Below, in pieces: positions 42,354 through 51,453 of a DNA stretch of 58,776 nucleotides. The stretch covers positions 1 through 58,776 of the forward strand of contig DHDP01000004.1 in assembly GCA_002399405.1 (NCBI GenBank). The letters are read 5' to 3'. Origin of the DNA: Treponema sp. UBA4873 (GTDB taxonomy: Bacteria; Spirochaetota; Spirochaetia; Treponematales; Treponemataceae). How positions within the stretch are numbered: the first letter of the stretch is position 1; each line of letters begins with the position of its first letter. A model generated the notes under the pieces. The model did not search any database, was not told where the DNA came from, and saw nothing but the letters and a program-made list of their open reading frames with translations. The translations under genes and the position numbers were made by a program.

Positions 42354-44918
42354 TCAGTCGTAAAGCGTGTTGAGAGAGCGGTACAGCTGATTCACTTTTT
42401 CCTTCTGTTCGGGGGTAAAGTCAGCGTTTACGTCGTCGATGAGTATCTCAAGCGAAGAAAGGCTCTCGTTAAGTGCAGTCACAAATCCGCGCGAAATCTT
42501 GAACCAGTATGTGCCGTTTCCGTCCGTGAACAGGCAGACGAATCCGTATTCCCTGCTTTTCTGTTTTGCGACCGCGACGCGCAGCACCATGTTGAGCGAG
42601 TCCGCAAGTTTCGTCGAAGCGCCCTTGTCGGTAAGCTTTATGTTGAGTCTTCTGTCGAATTTTTTTTCAGGCATCGGCTCAAGATTCAGCGCCGCCGCAA
42701 TCTTAACAATCTGATCGATTTTTTCTCCGTCGAGCAGCGAAAATCCGTCAGGGAAAATGATTTTACCGTACAGGTTTGCGGAATCTTTCGCGCGGTTTTC
42801 CTCCGTATTCGACTGGACGGCAGTTTTGAATTTTTCCCACGAAAGCAGGACTGTTTTCTTTCCTTTTGTTTTCTTTATCTCAAAGCTCGTGCCGCCGAAT
42901 ACGTATGCGTCTTCGACCTTCGGTACAACAGGTTCGTTTTTACCGGCTTTCTCTTTTTTCTTTCCTGTTTCAAAAGCCGCCGCGGAATCCTGCCGGACGG
43001 TGTTCCGCTTAGACCGCTTGTTTTCAAGTCCGTCGCGGAGCGTCGGATCGATCTGATCGAGCAGCGTTTTTGTAAGCGGGGAAACGCTCATTGCGAACAT
43101 CCGTGATGTGCGCACTATTTCACCGGCGACAATATACAGCGGATCCTGACGGAACATGTTGCTTCCCGGGTGGATGCAGATATGATCCGCGGTGAGGCTC
43201 TTGTAATTGTCGCGTCCTTCCCGGACGCAGACGAACTGAATCATGCCGGATGCAATGCAGCACAGATAATTGTTCATCGAGCCGCCGCCCGTGACGGGAA
43301 TCTGCATTTCGTTGACGATCTGCGTGAGCTGGACGTCGATGTTTTCGATCTCCGCCATGATGCGCTCGTCGAGATAACTGCTTTTGCAGAATTTTTCCCT
43401 GTTCGACGCGCCTTTGTATGCGCGGAATATATGCAGGTACGACACAAAATCGCCCTGAACGTCGCGGAATGAATGATGCGCGCGCCGTGCCGCCATCTCT
43501 TCTCCCGGCGGCAGAACGAACGGTGCGTTCGCTGAGAGAAATGAAGCTGCAATGAGCACCTCCTCAAGCACGTCGGGATACTGCATGATCGATTCGACGA
43601 TTATGCGGCTGATGCGCGGCTCGAGGGGAAACTCGACCATAAGTTTTCCGACAGGTGAAAGCGTGTGTTCCGGCGTAACGGCCTTAAGCATGCTGAGCGT
43701 ATCTACGGCGCCGGCGATTCCTTCGCGTCCCGGCGACGATATGAAGTCGAAGTCGTAGAAATTCGTAATGCCGAGTTCCGCCATGCGGAGAACCACTTCG
43801 CTCAAATCAGTCCGGTAGATTTCCTCCGTCGTATACATCTGCCTGGTTTCGTAATCCTTCCGCGGATAGAGCCGGTAGCACGTGCCCGGACAGGTGCGTC
43901 CCGCGCGTCCTTTGCGCTGATTGCACGACGCTTTGGAAACGGACGTTTCGTTAAGGCTCGACGTGTACGTTTTCGGATTGTAAAAATTCAGCTTCGCAAG
44001 TCCCGAATCGATCACCGTCGTAATGTCGCTTATTGTAACCGATGTTTCCGCTATGTTCGTGGAAATGACGACTTTCTTTTTGCCGAACGGAGCCGGATCG
44101 AACACGCGTTCCTGTTCCTCTTTCGGGAGCCTTCCGTAAAGCGGAAGCGTGTGAAGTTTCCACGCGAAGGGAGCGTGGTCCAGTCGGTTCAGACAATCCT
44201 TGATGATTTTTTCACCGGGCAGAAAGATGAGTATTCCGCCGTCCTCTTTGTTGTCGAGCACGCGGTCGACAGTATCCTGTATCTTCGCGAGAAGCGCGTC
44301 GCATGAAGCGTCGCTCATAGTGCTCGCCGGAAGCGCGGGGGGATCGTAAATCAGAGCGACAGGGAACGTAACGGTGTCTATCGTCACGATCGGACAGCCG
44401 TCGAAGTAGGAGGAAAATGCCTCCGCGTTCATTGTCGCTGACGAGATGATTACCTTGAAATCCTTGCGCTCCGCGAGAATCCGTTTTAAAAGGCCGAGCA
44501 CAAAATCGATGTTGAGGCTGCGTTCATGCGCCTCGTCCACCATGATGACCGAGTATTTCGACATCCACGGATCGAGCTTCATTTCCTGAAGAAGGATCCC
44601 GTCTGTCATTATCTTGATTTTCGTCGTCGTGTCGGTTTTATCCTCGAACCGGAATTTGTAACCGACGAGTCCAGGATACGTCGTGTGCAGCTGTTTCGAG
44701 ATGAACTCGCTTACGGAGAGCGCCGCAATACGCCGCGGCTGGGTTACGGCGATGATACCGGTTTCCGTATATCCCGCTTCGTACAGAATGACGGGAATCT
44801 GCGTCGTTTTTCCCGAACCCGTCGGGCTCTGTACGACGACCACCTGATTTGATGCGAGCGTGTCGAGTATGCGCTGTTTTTGTTCGTATACAGGCAGTGA
44901 ATGATAGTCTATAGCCAT
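42354..44918 (-). CDS. hrpA: DEAH-box RNA helicase, HrpA/HrpB type
   Basis: An 854-residue ATP-dependent RNA helicase. Motif I is GSGKTTQIP, motif II DEAHERS, motif III SATM and motif VI QRKGRAGRT. HA2 (ELGITNFYDFDFISSPG) and OB-like regions follow. Beyond about residue 640 comes a ~210-residue C-terminal region (VFGGTSFEIKKTKGKKTVLL, IIFPDGFSLLDGEKIDQIVK) I do not recognise. E. coli HrpA has a different long C-terminus. AAGGAAAC supports the start at 44918; the start at 44978 is rejected. It overlaps the CapA-like gene by 10 bp. Confidence 0.85.
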   Translation of the reverse strand: MAIDYHSLPVYEQKQRILDTLASNQVVVVQSPTGSGKTTQIPVILYEAGYTETGIIAVTQPRRIAALSVSEFISKQLHTTYPGLVGYKFRFEDKTDTTTKIKIMTDGILLQEMKLDPWMSKYSVIMVDEAHERSLNIDFVLGLLKRILAERKDFKVIISSATMNAEAFSSYFDGCPIVTIDTVTFPVALIYDPPALPASTMSDASCDALLAKIQDTVDRVLDNKEDGGILIFLPGEKIIKDCLNRLDHAPFAWKLHTLPLYGRLPKEEQERVFDPAPFGKKKVVISTNIAETSVTISDITTVIDSGLAKLNFYNPKTYTSSLNETSVSKASCNQRKGRAGRTCPGTCYRLYPRKDYETRQMYTTEEIYRTDLSEVVLRMAELGITNFYDFDFISSPGREGIAGAVDTLSMLKAVTPEHTLSPVGKLMVEFPLEPRISRIIVESIMQYPDVLEEVLIAASFLSANAPFVLPPGEEMAARRAHHSFRDVQGDFVSYLHIFRAYKGASNREKFCKSSYLDERIMAEIENIDVQLTQIVNEMQIPVTGGGSMNNYLCCIASGMIQFVCVREGRDNYKSLTADHICIHPGSNMFRQDPLYIVAGEIVRTSRMFAMSVSPLTKTLLDQIDPTLRDGLENKRSKRNTVRQDSAAAFETGKKKEKAGKNEPVVPKVEDAYVFGGTSFEIKKTKGKKTVLLSWEKFKTAVQSNTEENRAKDSANLYGKIIFPDGFSLLDGEKIDQIVKIAAALNLEPMPEKKFDRRLNIKLTDKGASTKLADSLNMVLRVAVAKQKSREYGFVCLFTDGNGTYWFKISRGFVTALNESLSSLEILIDDVNADFTPEQKEKVNQLYRSLNTLYD

Positions 44919-46120
44919 GTTTTTGTTTCCTTTGTTTTTTCCATAATTTTTTTCCGCTCCGAAATATACGACGCCCATCTGCTTCGTCCGGCGTTTTTCA
45001 GATATTGTGTAAAATCGTCGTCGAGAAATTTGACGACGAACTGATAAGCTGTATTTATGTACGTTGTGATGTAATACGTTTCGGTATCCGCAATGACTGC
45101 GGACGATGAACCGGTCTTTTTCGTGTATGTCACTTTGTACAGAAGCCCGTCGCCGGTGTATTCCCGCTGTCCCGCCGGATCGTCGAGAGCCGGTTCCCGT
45201 CGCTGGCCGCTTATTGTGTTTCCGTTCGCGTACATTATTAATTTCGAACAGCTGCCTGATTCTTTTTTACCGATAAGCTCGCGTTCCTGTACGACGTGAG
45301 GATGATTTGCCCACACGACGTCCACTCCGCTGTCGAGCAGCTCGTAATAATATTTCCGCTGCACAGGGGAGACTTCGCGGACATATTCCGGCACTGCGGC
45401 ATGAATCGACAGGATGAAAATATCGCACTGATTTTGTCTCTTTATTTCCCGTATGCGCTCTTCAAACGCTCTGCGCGATTTCGTATTCGGAGAAACGTAG
45501 TTCATGTATTCTTTATAATCGTTCCTGTTCAGTACTTCCGTGACTGCGCAGAATATGATTTTCCAGTGTCCCTTGTTGATGACGACATAATCGACTGGTT
45601 CGTTTTTTTCGGCATGAAGCCCCGAGAAATATACCGGACGCGGACTGTCCGCATACGTTCTGCCCGTTTTTTCCGTCCAGTCGTACGTGCGCATCATACC
45701 GGAATATCCCTGATCGTTCGAGTGATTGTTTACGACGGAGAACACATTGAATCCCGCATTTATGGCGGCTTCGGGATATTCGCGGTGCATGTTGAAATTC
45801 GGATAGGCAGAATAAGGAAGCTCGTCGTCGACGGGAGCCTCGATATTTGCAAAAGAAAAATCCGCGGACCTCACAAGAGACGCGACGTCTTTCCAGATTG
45901 CAGAGAAATCACTCATTCCGAAATTCTGGCTGTGGGCCATAATATCGCCGCCGAAAAGCAGCGTAAGTGCATACGAAGAAGAATCCGCATCGGAATGCCG
46001 CTGCAGATTCTGCGGTACGGAAACGACAGCGGTTTCGGAAGAAGTTTTTTCCGGTACAGTCTTGCAGGAAAACAGGGAGAGTAGAGCAACAGGAAGAATA
46101 AGGCTGTACCGGAGTTTCAT
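44909..46120 (-). CDS. CapA-family lipoprotein (metallophosphatase fold)
   Basis: A 403-residue lipoprotein with lipobox at Cys19 (LLSLFSC). The mature part is a CapA/PgsA-type metallophosphoesterase: TLLFGGDIMAHSQ (metal Asp), FANIEAPV, VVNNHSNDQG (NNHxxDxG) and VVWANHPHVVQ. Members take part in poly-gamma-glutamate or surface polymer handling, but no PgsB/C genes are near, so the substrate is open. It lies between pta (3 bp) and hrpA (10-bp overlap), all minus. Confidence 0.85.
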   Translation of the reverse strand: MKLRYSLILPVALLSLFSCKTVPEKTSSETAVVSVPQNLQRHSDADSSSYALTLLFGGDIMAHSQNFGMSDFSAIWKDVASLVRSADFSFANIEAPVDDELPYSAYPNFNMHREYPEAAINAGFNVFSVVNNHSNDQGYSGMMRTYDWTEKTGRTYADSPRPVYFSGLHAEKNEPVDYVVINKGHWKIIFCAVTEVLNRNDYKEYMNYVSPNTKSRRAFEERIREIKRQNQCDIFILSIHAAVPEYVREVSPVQRKYYYELLDSGVDVVWANHPHVVQERELIGKKESGSCSKLIMYANGNTISGQRREPALDDPAGQREYTGDGLLYKVTYTKKTGSSSAVIADTETYYITTYINTAYQFVVKFLDDDFTQYLKNAGRSRWASYISERKKIMEKTKETKTWL

Positions 46121-46123
46121 TCG

Positions 46124-47365
46124 CTATTTTGCGCTTCCTGCCTGGACGAGCGTGATGGCGGCAGTGACGACTATGTCGTCCACCGAGCAGCCGCGCGACA
46201 GGTCGCTGATAGGCTTTGCAAATCCCTGCAGAACGGGACCGTAGGCATCGGCATGAGCGAGCCGCTGGACAAGTTTGTATCCGATATTTCCGGCGCCGAG
46301 ATTCGGGAATATCACCGTGTTGACCTTACCGCGGACGGGTGAGCCGGGAGCTTTTTTGTCCGTAACGGACGGTATGAGGGCGGCGTCGGCCTGCATTTCT
46401 CCGTCGAGCAGCAGAGAGGGAGCTTTTGCGTGCGCTTTCTGAACTGCTTCCTGAACGAGCAGAACCGGCGGCAGTTTTCCGCCGGAACCTTTAGTCGAGA
46501 AAGAAAGCATGGCGACGCACGGATCGCATCCGAGCAGCGCTTTGCACGATTTTCCCGCCGCAACCGCGATATCGGAGAGCTGATCGCTGTCAGGCTCCGG
46601 AACGACCGCACAATCCGAGAAAATCATGAGCCCTTTATATCCCCATGCCGGGTCGTGCGTGTCCATGACGAAGCAGGAGGATGCGGTCCTGCTTTCCGTG
46701 CCGATGATTTTCAGACCCGCGCGGAGCAGGTCTGCAGTGGCGGAAAGAGCGCCGCTCACCATCGCGTCGGCATATCCCTTCCGTACCATCATTGCACCGA
46801 AACTGAGCGGATCCCTGCGGATATATTCTTTTCCCGCTGCAACGTCGGGCACTTCAGGCAGGTTCGTCTTTTTGTTGATCTTTCCCTGACGGAGCTCGAA
46901 ATACGTTTTACCGAAATCGTCGAGCCAGAGGGAATCCGCCGGGTTGATGATGTCCACGCCCTTGAGGTTGACTTTGAGCGCAGCCGCGACCTTTTCCACT
47001 TCGGCGGGAATGCCGAGCAGCGTCACTTTCTTCGCGATTTTCTTCGCTGCGATTTTTGCAGCAGCCTGCACGGTGCGTTCTTCCGTTCCTTCCGGAAGTA
47101 CGAGCGATTTCTGATATTCCTGCGCTTTCTTCAGCATTTCGCCGACGAAATCGATTGTTCCCTTCTTTATTTTTGGTTTCGCGGCAGTTTTTTTTGCCTT
47201 TGTTTCAGAAGCGGCTTTTTTTGCCGCAGGTGTTTTCTTCACTGGTTTTACCGTTTTTCCGGTTTTCATTGTTTTCGATGCTTTTACTGATTTTGCTGCT
47301 TTCACTGGTTTTTTCGATTTTGCTGCAGTTTTTTTTGCTGCAGCTGTTTTCTTTGTGACAGCCAT
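46124..47365 (-). CDS. pta: phosphate acetyltransferase with lysine-rich N-terminal tail
   Basis: A 413-residue phosphotransacetylase converting acetyl-CoA and phosphate to acetyl phosphate. The enzyme part begins near residue 70 (IDFVGEMLKKAQEYQKSL) and is about 345 residues, a class I length. It has SLVLPEGTEERT, SFGAMMVRKGYADAMVSGAL, VFPNLGAGNIGYKLVQRL and VQGFAKPISDLSRGCS-type C-terminal motifs. Residues 1-68 carry 25 lysines and one Glu, with Ala/Thr/Pro/Ser (MAVTKKTAAAKKTAAKSKKP at the front). The start at 47365 has GAGGAAA before it. The tail resembles that of IlvE at 30795. Confidence 0.93.
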   Translation of the reverse strand: MAVTKKTAAAKKTAAKSKKPVKAAKSVKASKTMKTGKTVKPVKKTPAAKKAASETKAKKTAAKPKIKKGTIDFVGEMLKKAQEYQKSLVLPEGTEERTVQAAAKIAAKKIAKKVTLLGIPAEVEKVAAALKVNLKGVDIINPADSLWLDDFGKTYFELRQGKINKKTNLPEVPDVAAGKEYIRRDPLSFGAMMVRKGYADAMVSGALSATADLLRAGLKIIGTESRTASSCFVMDTHDPAWGYKGLMIFSDCAVVPEPDSDQLSDIAVAAGKSCKALLGCDPCVAMLSFSTKGSGGKLPPVLLVQEAVQKAHAKAPSLLLDGEMQADAALIPSVTDKKAPGSPVRGKVNTVIFPNLGAGNIGYKLVQRLAHADAYGPVLQGFAKPISDLSRGCSVDDIVVTAAITLVQAGSAK

Positions 47366-47422
47366 ACTATTTCCTCGATTTTCCGAAAGATTGGTTCTGC
47401 CTGAACGCAGAATGTTAATTAC

Positions 47423-47451
47423 AGTATAACCCCTCGGTAATAAAAACTCAA
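47423..47451 (-). promoter_or_regulatory. promoter of pta
   Basis: On the minus strand TTGAGT (47451-47446), 17-bp spacer, TATACT (47428-47423). The leader is about 50 nt and contains GAGGAAA, a conventional leadered gene. Confidence 0.65.
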
Positions 47452-47517
47452 GGTTGATTGGATTGCGGAAGTCAATACCCCGGAGTTTGTTTCGAGACTC
47501 CTTATTCTTTCCATATA

Positions 47518-47546
47518 TTGACGACACCGCCCATTCCCGTTAAAGT
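47518..47546 (+). promoter_or_regulatory. promoter of the bactofilin gene, leaderless spacing
   Basis: TTGACG (47518-47523), 17-bp spacer, TAAAGT (47541-47546), then 6 nt to the ATG at 47553. No Shine-Dalgarno fits in that space. Confidence 0.65.
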
Positions 47547-47552
47547 AGAATC

Positions 47553-47912
47553 ATGTTTGACGTGAAAGACACAGACCTTTTCGATCTGGAAGAGGAATCG
47601 TTCGATACAGTCGTAGAACCCGACATTACCTTTACGGGAAACATCAGGTTTGCGAAACCGTTCATGATCCGCGGAATGGTAAAGGGAAATATTGATGCTA
47701 CAAGCGATCTTGTCGTAGACAGCGGTGCGGTCGTCGAGGCTGATATAAAGGCCGACCGCGTGCTTATAAAGGGAAAAGTGAAGGGAAATATTGCAGCAAA
47801 AAAAATGGTTTTTGTGACGGCGACAGGTTCTCTCGACGGCGATATTACATCCGCACAGGTAGTACTCGAACCCGGAAGCGTGTTTTCCGGAAAATGCACG
47901 ATGGTAAAGTAA
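47553..47912 (+). CDS. bactofilin (polymer-forming cytoskeletal protein)
   Basis: A 119-residue bactofilin. A short acidic N-terminus (FDVKDTDLFDLEEESFDTVV) precedes a right-handed beta-helix built of repeated turns (ITFTGNIRFAKPFMIRGMVK, GNIDATSDLVVDSGAVVEAD, VLIKGKVKGNIAAKK). Bactofilins polymerise without nucleotide into filaments that scaffold cell-shape and wall enzymes. No membrane anchor is seen. It is followed one base later by an exported TPR protein, which may be in the same transcript. Spirochaetes commonly have one or more. Confidence 0.88.
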   Translation: MFDVKDTDLFDLEEESFDTVVEPDITFTGNIRFAKPFMIRGMVKGNIDATSDLVVDSGAVVEADIKADRVLIKGKVKGNIAAKKMVFVTATGSLDGDITSAQVVLEPGSVFSGKCTMVK

Positions 47913-47913
47913 T

Positions 47914-48678
47914 ATGAAAATCGTAAAAATCAGACTGATTGCGGTTTTTGCCGCTTGTATTTTTGTAAATCAGGTTTTTGCGCAGGATGCGTCGCCGGCT
48001 CCGGTTGATGCGTCCGATTCGGATATTCAAGTGCAGACACCGACGCAGCAGGTCCCCGTTCAGCAGGAACAGCCCGTGCAGGCAGCCGCTCCCGTCAAGA
48101 AAACCGTCCCGGCTGCGACGAAAAAGGATGCGCTTTTTTTGTACCAGAACGGTGATTATGCGGGAGCTATAAGTGTGTGCGAAAACGAGCTTGCGGGCGA
48201 CCCGACGAGTGTCGAATCGTACGTCGTTCTCTGCTGGTCTCTCCTGAAAAACAAACAGTATGCGGAAGCCGAGCAGCGTGCGTCCGACGGGTTAAAAGTG
48301 AGTCAGTATGATCTGCGTCTTATAGAAGTGTTCGGTGAAGCGAAGTATTATCTCGGAAAGAACACTGCTGCCCTTGAACAGTTTCAGAAATACGTCGCGA
48401 GTGCTCCCGAAAGCGCGGCACGTGCGGGGGCGGCGTATTATTTTATGGGGGAAATATACATCAGGCAGGCACGGTATCAGCATGCGGACATTTCGCTTTC
48501 CGCCGCCGTAAAAAAAGAACCGCTGCTTGACCGCTGGTGGACGCGTCTCGGCTATGCAAGGGAAATGGCGGGCAATTATCAGGAATCTGCCGCCGCGTAC
48601 GATGAGGCTCTCCGCCTCAATTCAGCCTCCGCTGATGCACAGAGCGGAAAGAGTCGTGTTACGGCCAAGCTTCAGTAA
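47914..48678 (+). CDS. exported TPR-repeat protein
   Basis: A 254-residue protein with a signal peptide ending near VFAQ (residue 24). A Gln/Pro/Ala-rich linker fills residues 25-70. Tetratricopeptide repeats follow (FLYQNGDYAGAISVCENELA, LLKNKQYAEAEQRASDGLKV, LGKNTAALEQFQKYVASAPE, MAGNYQESAAAYDEALRLNS). It is probably a periplasmic scaffold. It is transcribed together with the bactofilin gene (1-bp gap) and ends just before mtaB (8 bp). Confidence 0.8.
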   Translation: MKIVKIRLIAVFAACIFVNQVFAQDASPAPVDASDSDIQVQTPTQQVPVQQEQPVQAAAPVKKTVPAATKKDALFLYQNGDYAGAISVCENELAGDPTSVESYVVLCWSLLKNKQYAEAEQRASDGLKVSQYDLRLIEVFGEAKYYLGKNTAALEQFQKYVASAPESAARAGAAYYFMGEIYIRQARYQHADISLSAAVKKEPLLDRWWTRLGYAREMAGNYQESAAAYDEALRLNSASADAQSGKSRVTAKLQ

Positions 48679-48686
48679 GGTTTATT

Positions 48687-50105
48687 TTGGACAGTCAGAT
48701 TCTCTTTGAAACATTAGGCTGCAGGCTCAATCAGATAGAAAGCGAGTCGGCAGCCCGTTTTTTTTGCGATGCTGGTTTTTCCGTCACGATGGATGTTCCC
48801 TCCGCGTCTGATCCGGTACGTGAGGGCGTTATTCTCTGCGTTGTAAATACGTGTACTGTAACGCAGAAAGCGGAACAGAAAGCGCGGCGGGAAATACGGC
48901 TGCTGCTCGAAAAATGCCCTCATTCGGCCGTTGTTGTGACCGGTTGCTATGCGCAGCTTGCCGCAGCGGAACTTGCCGCGCTCGGTGAAAGGATTGCAGT
49001 TCTTCCCGGGCAGTGCAAGGACCGGCTCGCGGACGTGCCGGCGCTGCTGAAATGCGCGGACCCGTTTTCACCGCAGGATTTCGCCGCGTCGCTCCGCGCC
49101 ACGCTGTTCGCACGTCCCGCCGCAAAACAGGGAACGGCTGAGCTGTCGTTCCGCCTTGCGACCGATACGTTTCTCGTCCATTCCCGCTCGTCGGTTAAGA
49201 TACAGGACGGCTGCAACAACTCGTGCTCGTACTGCGCCATTCACGTTGCCCGCGGACATTCAGTGTCGCTTCCCGTTCGCGAAGTGATAGACCGGGTGCG
49301 CATGCTCCGGGCCTCCGGTCAGCATGAAGTCGTATTTACGACGGTAAATATAGCGCAGTACCGCGGAGAATACGACGGTGCGTATCTCGATTTTACGGAT
49401 ATGCTTGCACTTCTTCTGAAAGAGACGAGCGGTATTTCCTTCCGCATATCAAGCATATATCCTGAACTTGTCGACGACAGGTTCTGCGAAGTTGTATCGG
49501 ACAGCCGCGTTCGTCCTCATTTCCACATCTCCGTTCAGAGCGGAAGCGACAAAATACTTGCAGCCATGAACAGAACGTATCGCGCAGCCGATGTCGTCCG
49601 CTCGGTCGAAATGCTCCGCAGGGCAAAAGAGAATCCGTTTTTTGCATGCGACATAATTGCAGGTTTTCCGGGAGAAACGGAGGGCGACTTTTTGCGGACG
49701 ATGGAACTGTGCCGGGCGTGTAATTTCGCATATATACACGCATTTCCGTTCTCAGCGCGGCCGGGAACGGCCGCCGCCGCAATGAAACAGAAGGTGCCTC
49801 AGGCTGTCGCCCGGCGTCGTGTTAATCAGCTTTCGGAATTTGCCGTACAGAACAAAATTACTTATATTAATTCGTATAGGGGAAAAATCGTACGTGCGGT
49901 TGCGGAGACGGCGAAGCATCCTCCTGTGCCTGCTGCGGATACGGCCGTTGTGAATGCGGTTACGGAGAATTTCCTGCACTGCACGGTGAAATGCCGCCGG
50001 AATGTTCCTTCTCCGGGTGAAGAGATATGCGTACGCATTGTACGCCCGCTTGAAGAATCGATACGCAGCGGGGCGGAGCTTGATGCGGAGGCGGAAATTG
50101 TCTGA
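48687..50105 (+). CDS. mtaB: tRNA t6A37 methylthiotransferase MtaB
   Basis: A 472-residue radical-SAM methylthiotransferase of the MtaB/RimO/MiaB group. The UPF0004 domain has ETLGCRLNQIESES, VVNTCTVTQKAEQ and VVTGCYAQLAA. The radical SAM motif is DGCNNSCSYCAIHVARG (CxxxCxxC). A TRAM-like end follows (RGKIVRAVAETAKH). RLNQ and the C-terminal half match MtaB rather than MiaB. The start is a TTG at 48687, with TAAGG six bases before it. The downstream lyase starts inside its stop codon. Confidence 0.9.
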   Translation: MDSQILFETLGCRLNQIESESAARFFCDAGFSVTMDVPSASDPVREGVILCVVNTCTVTQKAEQKARREIRLLLEKCPHSAVVVTGCYAQLAAAELAALGERIAVLPGQCKDRLADVPALLKCADPFSPQDFAASLRATLFARPAAKQGTAELSFRLATDTFLVHSRSSVKIQDGCNNSCSYCAIHVARGHSVSLPVREVIDRVRMLRASGQHEVVFTTVNIAQYRGEYDGAYLDFTDMLALLLKETSGISFRISSIYPELVDDRFCEVVSDSRVRPHFHISVQSGSDKILAAMNRTYRAADVVRSVEMLRRAKENPFFACDIIAGFPGETEGDFLRTMELCRACNFAYIHAFPFSARPGTAAAAMKQKVPQAVARRRVNQLSEFAVQNKITYINSYRGKIVRAVAETAKHPPVPAADTAVVNAVTENFLHCTVKCRRNVPSPGEEICVRIVRPLEESIRSGAELDAEAEIV

Positions 50106-51453
50106 GCGGACGAAGCTGTATTACGGGGAAGAAACAAAAAAGGCGCTTGCCGTGCTCGGAACGGCGCAGACGCCCCGTGCGCTTATCAGGGCGTACGGAG
50201 AAGTAAAACTCGCGGCGCTCCGCGCTCAGCAGGAAACCGCCCGTATGTATCCCGCTGATTATTTTCCGTTTCTGGAACAGGCTGTGCAGAACGTGATCGA
50301 CGGCGCGTACGACGAAAGTTTTCCGCTGCCGCTCGCGCAGGGCGGGGCGGGTACGAGCATACACATGAACGTATGCGAAGTGATTGCCTGCGCCGCGAAC
50401 GAAACGTATGCGGCGGCATTTCCTTCCGCATCGTTCCGCGCGCATCCGCTCGACCACATTGCGCGATTTCAGTCGACGAACGATACGTTTCCCACCGCCG
50501 TCATCATCATGGTGTACCGTGAACTCGAGGAGATAGAAAACGGCGTTGTAAAACTGCAGGAGCAGCTCGTAAAGCGGGAAACCGAATACGAGAACGTGCT
50601 CATTACCGGACGGACTGAACTGCAGGATGCCCTGCCGATGACGCTCGGACAGGTCTTCAGCGCGTGGTCGGGACCGGTGGAACGCGACAGATGGCGGTTC
50701 AACAAGCTCAGGGAACGGCTCCGCACTATCCCTCTCGGCGGAACGGCTGTCGGGACGGGATTCTCCGCGCCGCGGGAGTATGTGTTCGCGGCTGAAAAAG
50801 AGCTGCGCCGCATAACGAAACTTCCGCTTTCGCGCAGCCAGAATCTCTGCGACCAGGTTGCACACACCGACAGCCTCGCCGAATGCGCATACGGCATGGG
50901 ACTGTGCGCCGACAATTTGTGCAAGTTCGCAGGAGACCTGCTTCTGTATACGTCGTCGCTGTGCGGCGAGATGAAACACGGAGAAGTTCAGTACGGTTCG
51001 ACTATCATGCCGGACAAAGTAAATCCCGTTCTTCTCGAACTTATACGCGGGAAGTGCCTTGAATGCAGCGCGCTTGCAGTGCTTACCGGCGAATACAGCA
51101 GAGGCGGGCAGCTTCAGCTCAACGCGAATCTTCCGTTCATGACGCAGGAATTCGTACGCATGAGCGAGGATCTGACGACGTCGCTCGGCATTGCGTCGGG
51201 GAAACTTACGGGTATGCTGCAGATAAACAGCGGAGTTATGGAAGCTCACCTCTCGTCGAGCGCCGCGCTGCTCAACGTGTTCAAAGACGTGCTCAGCTAT
51301 ACGGAAATAAAATCACTGCTGCCGGAAATCGAAAAAGCCCGCATTGCAACAAAAGATTCGCTCGCTGATTTTCTTGAGCAGCATACGGCGCTGGAGAGGA
51401 ATGTTATTAATGAAAAACTTGATATTACTAACCTGACAGGATACGCAAAATGA
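50098..51453 (+). CDS. aspartase/fumarase superfamily lyase
   Basis: A 451-residue lyase of the fumarase C / aspartate ammonia-lyase family. Conserved blocks are LYYGEETKKAL (start), GGAGTSIHMNVCEVI, AHPLDHIARFQSTNDTFPTA, GRTELQDALPMTLGQ and the catalytic-loop GSTIMPDKVNPVLLE. The family usually reads SSxMPxKxNP. I cannot say whether it is aspartase or fumarase. The start is set at the TTG at 50098, with GGAGG six bases upstream; ATG 50083 is an in-frame alternative inside mtaB. It overlaps hsp33 by 4 bp. Confidence 0.88.
   Translation: MSERTKLYYGEETKKALAVLGTAQTPRALIRAYGEVKLAALRAQQETARMYPADYFPFLEQAVQNVIDGAYDESFPLPLAQGGAGTSIHMNVCEVIACAANETYAAAFPSASFRAHPLDHIARFQSTNDTFPTAVIIMVYRELEEIENGVVKLQEQLVKRETEYENVLITGRTELQDALPMTLGQVFSAWSGPVERDRWRFNKLRERLRTIPLGGTAVGTGFSAPREYVFAAEKELRRITKLPLSRSQNLCDQVAHTDSLAECAYGMGLCADNLCKFAGDLLLYTSSLCGEMKHGEVQYGSTIMPDKVNPVLLELIRGKCLECSALAVLTGEYSRGGQLQLNANLPFMTQEFVRMSEDLTTSLGIASGKLTGMLQINSGVMEAHLSSSAALLNVFKDVLSYTEIKSLLPEIEKARIATKDSLADFLEQHTALERNVINEKLDITNLTGYAK

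Noticed and set aside
49960..51249. 429-codon open frame on the minus strand opposite mtaB and the lyase gene
   Set aside because: The translation is rich in Arg, His and Phe with no family motif, and it lies wholly opposite two recognisable genes. It is a mirror of their codon bias.
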